A DNA stretch of 64,000 nt from Bacillota bacterium. Lineage in GTDB: Bacteria > Bacillota > Clostridia > Oscillospirales > Ruminococcaceae. The stretch covers positions 1 to 64,000 of the forward strand of contig JAEZQD010000152.1 in assembly GCA_023413185.1 (NCBI GenBank). The letters run 5' to 3'. A program made the position numbers and the translations under genes. The first letter of the stretch is position 1; the number at the start of each line of letters is the position of its first letter. The notes under the pieces were generated by a model that did not search any database, was not told the DNA's origin, and was given only the letters and a program-made list of their open reading frames with translations. Positions 58,682 through 64,000 of the stretch are shown piece after piece.

Positions 58682-59569
58682 TTGGCAAAAAACGGTCTTA
58701 GCACATTTTTGCATGCGCCGTTACAGTCTTACGCTCCGCTCACCTATGGTACACCAAAGAAATTAGGCGGTGCAATCCAGTGTACATCAAACATCACCTA
58801 CGGCGACGGCACCATCGTGTCGGACAACCGCCTCAAACACCAAGACAAGGCGTTTGCAAGCGGAACCCTGACGCTAGCTGTTGACTACGCGAAAAAGGAC
58901 GTGTTCTCCCCAATCCTTGGCAGAAGGGTTGTCGAGGAAAGCTTTACCCCGCCCGGCGGTGTTGAAATCCCAATTAAGCGGCACATATCCAGCACTGAGG
59001 ATTTGCCTACAAGACAAGGTTTTGGTTATATCGTAACCGACTTGGACGTATACAACGAGGCAAACAAAAAGCCTGTGTACACGGTCAAGTTTTTTTATGA
59101 CGTAGAGTTTGGCGCACCAACCGAGGATGAGCAGACAAAGCAAGGCGCAAGAGCGTTTGCGCAGGCATCCGTTATCGGCACAATCTACGAGTTAGAAAAC
59201 GGCGACTGGTGTGAAGAAGTGGACTTTGATGATCTAAACACCGCGGTGGCGTATCTGTATCATCTGTACGGCGCGACATCTGGCGGCGGCGTTGACCTGT
59301 CCGCGCTCACAATCGGATCTATTGATCTTACGCCGGTATTTGCGCCATCTGTTACGATTTACCTTGCCACAACCGCAAACGCCACAAACGCCGTAACGGC
59401 AACCGCTGCAGCATCCGGCGCGACCGTGGCAATTACCCTCAACGGCTCCGCTCACACCAGCGGGCAGGCGGCAACATGGGTCAGCGGTCTTAACGAGATT
59501 AAGGTCACTGTCACAAACGGAGAAGCGTCAAAGGTGTACACTGTTATCGTTACAAAGGAGACAGAGTAA
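58682..59569 (+). CDS. Major tail tube protein with C-terminal cadherin-like domain
   Basis: A 295-residue tail tube subunit. The tube domain (residues 1-205; LGGAIQCTSNITYGDGTIVSDNR, KRHISSTEDLPTRQGFGYIVTDLDVYNE) is of the phage major tail/phi13-like family. After a GGGVD linker, residues 210-295 form a cadherin-like beta-sandwich (LSALTIGSIDLTPVFAPSVTIY to ASKVYTVIVTKE), the same domain type as in the host surface protein at 12654. It probably decorates the tail tube exterior. TTG start after AGGAGGG. Confidence 0.88.
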   Translation: MAKNGLSTFLHAPLQSYAPLTYGTPKKLGGAIQCTSNITYGDGTIVSDNRLKHQDKAFASGTLTLAVDYAKKDVFSPILGRRVVEESFTPPGGVEIPIKRHISSTEDLPTRQGFGYIVTDLDVYNEANKKPVYTVKFFYDVEFGAPTEDEQTKQGARAFAQASVIGTIYELENGDWCEEVDFDDLNTAVAYLYHLYGATSGGGVDLSALTIGSIDLTPVFAPSVTIYLATTANATNAVTATAAASGATVAITLNGSAHTSGQAATWVSGLNEIKVTVTNGEASKVYTVIVTKETE

Positions 59570-59946
59570 TGATTTGCAAGACCATTACGGTTGACGGAAA
59601 AGAAGTAAAGTTCAGAGCCTCGGCTACAATACCGAGGCTCTATCGCTTTAAGTTTGGGCGAGACATTTTGCTCGACACGCAATGTCTGGCAGAGGCGTAT
59701 CAAGCAAAGATGAACCAAGGAAAAAACATTGACGCAGACAATCTTTTTATTTTTGAAAACGTCGCCTATATTATGGCAAAACACGGCGACCCCGATAACG
59801 TGCCTGACAGCCCTGAGGCGTGGTTGGATGGCTTTAACGTATTTTCTATTTACGACGTTTTTCCGCACCTCATTGAATTGTGGGGTCTGAACACCGAGAC
59901 GCAAGCGGAGAGTAAAAAAAAATTGCAGGAAGTAGCAGGGGGCTAA
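59569..59946 (+). CDS. Tail assembly chaperone gpG-like
   Basis: A 125-residue tail chaperone (ITVDGKEVKFRASATIPRLYRFKFGRDILLD, NVAYIMAKHGDPDNVPDSPEAWLDGFNVFSIYDVFPHLIELWGLNTETQ). It precedes the tape measure. The frame ends GCA GGG GGC TAA, the site where a -1 shift enters frame 59943-60107. Confidence 0.88.
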   Translation: MICKTITVDGKEVKFRASATIPRLYRFKFGRDILLDTQCLAEAYQAKMNQGKNIDADNLFIFENVAYIMAKHGDPDNVPDSPEAWLDGFNVFSIYDVFPHLIELWGLNTETQAESKKKLQEVAGG

Positions 59947-60107
59947 CAACCCCGCTGTTTATGCTGAGAGCAAAAGAGCTCGGCTTTACTTTAGCCGAGC
60001 TCGATTTTGTGACTATAGGGTTTGTTACGGACATGCTTATTGAAAGGTCAAACGACGGAGAGAAATACGATGAGATCGGGCACAAAGAAAACGTCGTTGA
60101 GTTTTAG
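59943..60107 (+). CDS. Tail assembly chaperone gpT-like extension (-1 frame)
   Basis: This 54-codon frame overlaps the gpG-like stop and is open from base 59943: LTTPLFMLRAKELGFTLAEL then DFVTIGFVTDMLIERSND. The wording L-x-P-L-F-L-L-R-x-x-E-L-G-L-x-x-x-x-L-D-x-x-T-x-G is typical of the C-terminal part of Firmicute phage gpGT. Expression is inferred through -1 frameshifting at the A-GGG-GGC run (59937-59943). A perfect 10-bp hairpin lies at 59976-60002. A separate start at ATG 59961 is possible but has no ribosome site. Confidence 0.75.
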   Translation, partial: LTTPLFMLRAKELGFTLAELDFVTIGFVTDMLIERSNDGEKYDEIGHKENVVEF

Positions 60108-60583
60108 GTTTTGGTCGCCTTTGCTTTTACCGCGCCAATAAACGAAGCGGCAGCCCTTGCCTCTGACATCGCAACGCTATGCACAAACCCCTCTTTGTTA
60201 TACTTTGCCCTAGCAAGCGCACGAGCGTGTATAACAGGTATCTGTATGCAGCTGTGATTAAGGTCTGATGTGGTTATGCGCAGATATACCCCGGTCATAG
60301 TGTTGTGGTCGCCGACTTCGTCAACGTCGCACGAGACAATTTCATCAAACCGAAATATCTTTTTGTAATTTCCGTCAGGCGGAAGCACGAGCCATTCTTT
60401 GCGCGATTCATCGACCGCTATTTTATAACCTTGAACCATTTTGGTTGCTGTAGACTTAAACCCGGTCTCGCGAATTGCGGTCGCGGCAGAAACCCTGTTC
60501 CGCTTGTTCGAGCTCGACTTAACAGCCGAGTAAACAATTAGCACAAGAGCTATCAGCGCGGCAAAGATAAAAAACATCTCCAT
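60104..60583 (-). CDS. Minus-strand membrane-anchored cargo protein
   Basis: A 159-residue protein of no recognised family, encoded against the late genes. It has one N-terminal helix (MFFIFAALIALVLIVYSAV), then a basic segment and a beta-rich cytoplasmic domain (YKIAVDESRKEWLVLPPDGNYKKIFRFDEIVSCDVDEVG, MTGVYLRITTSDLNHSCIQIPVI). ATG 60583 follows GGAGG. An own extended -10 (60614-60622) and 4-bp end overlap with the chaperone fit a moron expressed in the lysogen. Confidence 0.72.
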   Translation of the reverse strand: MEMFFIFAALIALVLIVYSAVKSSSNKRNRVSAATAIRETGFKSTATKMVQGYKIAVDESRKEWLVLPPDGNYKKIFRFDEIVSCDVDEVGDHNTMTGVYLRITTSDLNHSCIQIPVIHARALARAKYNKEGFVHSVAMSEARAAASFIGAVKAKATKT

Positions 60584-60613
60584 TTTACGACCTCCCAACA
60601 TTGAGTTGGATAT

Positions 60614-60622
60614 ATTTTAACA
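60614..60622 (-). promoter_or_regulatory. Extended -10 promoter of cargo gene
   Basis: On the minus strand TG-T-TAAAAT lies about 30 nt before the cargo start; no convincing -35. Confidence 0.45.
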
Positions 60623-60646
60623 CAAGGAGGCGAAAAAAGGAATACA

Positions 60647-62299
60647 ATGGCTACAATAAAAGGCTTGACGATAGAAATTGCCGGAGAGACTACAAAGCTT
60701 GACAGGGCTATGTCTGGCGTTAATAAGCAATCTCGCGACTTGCAAAGCGAGCTAAAACAGATTGAAAAACTGCTTAAACTCGACCCAACAAACACCGATC
60801 TGCTCGCTCAAAGGCAAACGGTGCTCGCCGCGACAATTGCAACGACTACCCAAAAAGAGCAAATGCTCAAAGATGCCGAAAAACAAGTGCAGCAGCAGTT
60901 TGCAGAGGGCAAAGTAAGCGAAGAACAGCTGCGCGCCATACAGCGCGAAGTAATAAAAGCCGGGCAGGACACAGAGAAATTTGGAAGTCAAGCAGACGGC
61001 GCAATGGAAAAGGCTAAGTCTGGCACGGCGACGCTCGACGGAGCAGTTAAGGGTCTAGCGTCAACGCTCGGGGTCAACATTCCCCCAGCACTCGACGGAA
61101 TGGTCTCAAGGCTCGGAAACGTATCTACGGCAGGGGCCGCGCTGGTAGGAGGGCTTGCCGCAGTTGGCGCTGCGCTCGGAAAGGCAACGTTAGACACTGC
61201 TAAGCTAGCGGACGACATACTTACACAATCATCAATCACGGGTCTTGCGACGGATTCATTGCAGGAACTTAATTACGCATCAGAGTTGCTTGACGTATCG
61301 ACAGAGACGACAACTGGAAGCATGACAAAAATGATTAAGTCAATGACCGGGGCGCGAGAAGGAAGCAAGCTGCAAGCTGATGCGTATAAAAAGCTGGGAA
61401 TTGCCGTAACAGGCAGTAACGGGGAGTTGCGCGACGCGAACGAAGTGTTTTACGAAGCAATCGACGCGCTAGGGAAAATGAAGAACGAAACCGAACGCGA
61501 CGCGCTATCAATGCAGATATTTGGGAAATCGGCGCGGGAACTTAACCCGCTAATTGAAGCAGGCGGGGGCGCGCTTAAACAGTTTGCAGCGGAGGCGCAT
61601 AATGTCGGGTATGTCATTGACGCGGATTCGCTTAACAAGTTTGGGCAACTAGACGACGCGATGCAAAGGCTGTCAAAAAAGGGGGATGCGCTAAAAAATA
61701 GCTTTGCGGAAGCTTTATTGCCAATGCTTACAAGTTTTTTTGAAGTCGTATCTGCAATCCCAACACCCGTACTACAAATGTTAGTGGTGCTCGCTGGCGT
61801 TATTGCGACAATTATCATGGTTGTTAAGGCGATACAACAGCTACAAGCGGCGGGAGGCTTTTTGATGGAGCTCATGTCAAAGACGTGGGACACAAAAATG
61901 ATAAAGACCACTGCAATAATTGCGGGCGTTGTTGTTGTCTTGCTAGCGCTAGCGGCTGCGATTGCCGTCGTGATGGGCAAAGGGCAACAAATCGAAAACG
62001 CCATGACGAGCATCGGAAACAGCGTCGGCTCTATGAACAAACAAATATCAGACACGCAAAACGGAAGACGCATCCCCCAATACGCCGACGGCACAATGTA
62101 TCATCCGGGCGGTTACGCAATCGTAGGCGAGAGAGGACCCGAACTTGTAGACCTCCCGCAAGGGTCTAAAGTCTACCCTAACGGATCTATTTTGCCAAAC
62201 CAAACCATAAACGTCACCGTGCAATCCTCAGACCTACAAGATGCGGCTAGGGTCGTGCGGCTGTTCGAGGGATTTAGACAAGCCTACAACGCAAACTAG
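60647..62299 (+). CDS. Tail tape measure protein
   Basis: A 550-residue protein: coiled-coil N-terminus (ETTKLDRAMSGVNKQSRDLQSELKQIEKLLKLDPTN), GTATLDGAVKGLASTLG region, two or three hydrophobic segments near 365-450 (MLVVLAGVIATIIMVVKAIQ, TAIIAGVVVVLLALAAAIAVVM), and a C-terminal YADGTMYHPGGYAIVGERGPELVDLPQGSKVYPNGS typical of tape measures. Short length predicts a tail of roughly 80 nm by the usual 0.15 nm per residue. ATG has AAGGAGG upstream. Confidence 0.9.
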   Translation: MATIKGLTIEIAGETTKLDRAMSGVNKQSRDLQSELKQIEKLLKLDPTNTDLLAQRQTVLAATIATTTQKEQMLKDAEKQVQQQFAEGKVSEEQLRAIQREVIKAGQDTEKFGSQADGAMEKAKSGTATLDGAVKGLASTLGVNIPPALDGMVSRLGNVSTAGAALVGGLAAVGAALGKATLDTAKLADDILTQSSITGLATDSLQELNYASELLDVSTETTTGSMTKMIKSMTGAREGSKLQADAYKKLGIAVTGSNGELRDANEVFYEAIDALGKMKNETERDALSMQIFGKSARELNPLIEAGGGALKQFAAEAHNVGYVIDADSLNKFGQLDDAMQRLSKKGDALKNSFAEALLPMLTSFFEVVSAIPTPVLQMLVVLAGVIATIIMVVKAIQQLQAAGGFLMELMSKTWDTKMIKTTAIIAGVVVVLLALAAAIAVVMGKGQQIENAMTSIGNSVGSMNKQISDTQNGRRIPQYADGTMYHPGGYAIVGERGPELVDLPQGSKVYPNGSILPNQTINVTVQSSDLQDAARVVRLFEGFRQAYNAN

Positions 62300-62309
62300 G
62301 AGGGATATC

Positions 62310-64000
62310 ATGGCGCAACACGTTATTGACTGCCCGTGCATAGCGGATACACATGTTGACCAGCAAAATTACGATGTAAATTACGGCACTGCAACATCTT
62401 TGCTGTTAAGGCAGACCGCAGACGAAACAGGGCTTGGAACTGGTGAGAATCAAAGGAGATCCTTGCTGAGATTTGACTTAACTGGATTGCCGGCTCGAAA
62501 AAAAATATTGTCAGTCTACGCTAACGTGTTCAAATCCTCGCAAAGCGGGCTGGGGGCTTTTAGGTCTTATTTGCTCAACAACCACTTTGAAGAATTGACC
62601 ACAACTTGGAGCAACGCGCCAAGTTATTCAAGCGTAAGCGCAAAAAACTTTATTTTTTTGGAAAACGGATGGGCAAAAGCAGAACTAAACAACAGCGTTA
62701 TAACGGCAAACCCGCAAATGTTGTTAAACGGAATTGTTTTGGTTGCATTTGCAAACGCGAGCACAACGTTGTCAGTAGATATAAACTCTCGCGAAAACGC
62801 AAGCAACAATCCGTATATCGAAATAACATACGAGGACAGCCCGCCGTTAAAACCAACGGCAAACGAACCCAACGACGTGTACATCAATCTCGACCAAGAC
62901 ATCACCCTGTCGTGGGGATATCGTGCAGAGTTTGGCGGGGAGCAAAAGGCGTATAAAGTAGAGTGGCGGCAGCAAGGGGCGTCGAGCTGGGAAGAAATTG
63001 AGGAAACAACAGCGAATAATTTCTGCGTTGTTCCGGCAGACACCTTCCCCGCAGGAAACATAGAGTGGCGCGTTTACACATACAACGAGTACGACGAGGA
63101 AAGCCCTGTAAGCGACACGCTCAAGTTTTACGCCATCGGGCAGCCTGCGGCACCATCTGTATATGTTGAGCAATCCGCAACCCCGCTTATCACATGGGAT
63201 GCGGCGGAGCAGCAGCTTTGGCAAGCGCAGGTGCTTAATGGAGATACGGTAATATACGACACAGGAGAGCAGCCCGCCACGGTGTGGCAACATCGCGTGG
63301 ATGATTATCTGGATGATGGAGATTACAATGCTCGCGTCCGTGCACGCAACGCTTACGGATTTTGGAGCGAGTGGGGCGAATCTGGATTTATAGTATCGAC
63401 CGCAAAACCAACCAAACCAACACTAACCGTAGCGGCAAACAACGAATACTCTATAACGGTATCTGCCGATTATGACACGCCAACTTGCCTACTATATCGC
63501 CGCCCAATAGGCGGAGAATACAAGCTTATCGGAGAGGTAGACGGCGCGTACAGCGATTACCACGTAGCAAGCAAAACGCGGTATGAGTACATGGCAAGAG
63601 CGGTCAACGAAGATTACAGCTTTGCGGACAGTCAACCTAAGACCGGCTCGGTCGCATTGCCGTGCTCGGTGATATCTTACGGCAACACTGTATTGCCTTT
63701 GAGAAATCGCCTTGAATCAGGATGGGGCAGGGACTACAACCTTGCCAACGTACAAGTGATATCTCATTATGTCGGCAGGTCTTTTCCCGTAGTCGAGACG
63801 GAGGGCTTTAAATCGCAGTCATTAAGCCTTAACTATTTTTTGACCAAAGACGAGATGGACACGATGCAAGAGCTGATTGACGCGCCCGTTATCCTCTACC
63901 GCAACGACATGGGAGATATGTTTACCGGGACGATAGGCAACGTAAGCTACTCTGAGCAGTTACGCAGCCGTAGGGGATACAACGCTACGTTTGACATCCA
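62310..64000 (+). CDS. Tail protein with DNRLRE-like and fibronectin type III domains (partial)
   Basis: A frame of at least 563 codons runs from ATG 62310 (AGGAGGG upstream) past the right edge without a stop. Residues 1-175 resemble a DNRLRE/CBM-like beta-sandwich of surface proteins (YGTATSLLLRQTAD, RSLLRFDLTGLP, NPYIEITYED). Three fibronectin type III-like domains follow (about 175-275, 275-370, 370-450). The visible C-terminal part (ESGWGRDYNLANVQVISHYVGRSFPVVE, KDEMDTMQELIDAPVILYRNDMGDMFTG) resembles phage baseplate or distal tail sequences. It replaces the usual distal tail protein behind the tape measure and may bind the host receptor or polysaccharide. Confidence 0.8.
   Translation, partial: MAQHVIDCPCIADTHVDQQNYDVNYGTATSLLLRQTADETGLGTGENQRRSLLRFDLTGLPARKKILSVYANVFKSSQSGLGAFRSYLLNNHFEELTTTWSNAPSYSSVSAKNFIFLENGWAKAELNNSVITANPQMLLNGIVLVAFANASTTLSVDINSRENASNNPYIEITYEDSPPLKPTANEPNDVYINLDQDITLSWGYRAEFGGEQKAYKVEWRQQGASSWEEIEETTANNFCVVPADTFPAGNIEWRVYTYNEYDEESPVSDTLKFYAIGQPAAPSVYVEQSATPLITWDAAEQQLWQAQVLNGDTVIYDTGEQPATVWQHRVDDYLDDGDYNARVRARNAYGFWSEWGESGFIVSTAKPTKPTLTVAANNEYSITVSADYDTPTCLLYRRPIGGEYKLIGEVDGAYSDYHVASKTRYEYMARAVNEDYSFADSQPKTGSVALPCSVISYGNTVLPLRNRLESGWGRDYNLANVQVISHYVGRSFPVVETEGFKSQSLSLNYFLTKDEMDTMQELIDAPVILYRNDMGDMFTGTIGNVSYSEQLRSRRGYNATFDI

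Overview
The window (GC around 50% by eye) comes from an endospore-forming Firmicute, most likely class Clostridia. The evidence is both subunits of dipicolinate synthase (dpaA, partial dpaB), a spore photoproduct lyase, Firmicute-type promoters and AGGAGG ribosome sites, class B sortase and lipoprotein architecture, and a LplB/YtcP-type sugar importer. No species can be named from the sequence alone.

Host part, 1 to about 34.5 kb. 1-5.5 kb: dpaB/dpaA (minus), splB (plus), three small conserved-looking proteins (minus), a YfcE-type phosphodiesterase and a biotin ligase. 5.5-9.3 kb: a thioredoxin-reductase-like flavoprotein and a complete polar amino acid ABC importer. 9.3-12.2 kb: YjbR-type and DUF3795-type proteins, an AraC regulator, and a lipoprotein shaped like a D,D-carboxypeptidase but with all three catalytic motifs changed. 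12.6-17.3 kb: a 1271-residue cadherin-like surface protein followed by a lipoprotein class B sortase. 17.7-20.8 kb: a duplicated-domain lipoprotein, an XRE/DUF2975 regulator pair, rubrerythrin and a Fur/PerR-type regulator with textbook promoter and operator. 20.9-31.6 kb: a polysaccharide-utilisation block (GH27, GH31 and GH43 enzymes, solute-binding protein, two permeases, AraC regulator). 31.9-34.4 kb: a 39-residue membrane peptide, a VanY-type carboxypeptidase and two tandem TrkA-type proteins. Two copies (1301-1472, 18465-18634) of a palindrome-rich dispersed element lie between genes.

Prophage part, 34.5 kb to the right edge (incomplete). It abuts a tRNA-Gly(CCC) gene, the likely attachment site. 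Order: integrase and S24-type repressor (minus); divergent promoters with four copies of an operator-like motif; Cro-like protein, antirepressor and many small early genes; YqaJ exonuclease, DUF1351, RecT, HNH protein, SSB and a replication initiator carrying iteron-like repeats; nucleotide-metabolism and Cys-rich accessory genes; ArpU-like late regulator; terminase, portal, protease, HK97 capsid, connectors, tail tube, frameshifted tail chaperone, tape measure, and a fibronectin/DNRLRE-type tail protein cut off by the window edge. This is a siphovirus of the HK97 structural type.

The most striking observation is a phage gene (38865-39200) that encodes a free-standing Spo0A DNA-binding domain with no receiver domain, in a prophage of a spore-former. 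Other points of interest are the covarying dispersed repeat, the surface protein that ends exactly at an NPDTG-type sorting motif next to a lipoprotein sortase, the carboxypeptidase-like pseudoenzyme, the lysogeny-switch operators, and a minus-strand membrane-protein cargo gene inside the tail module.
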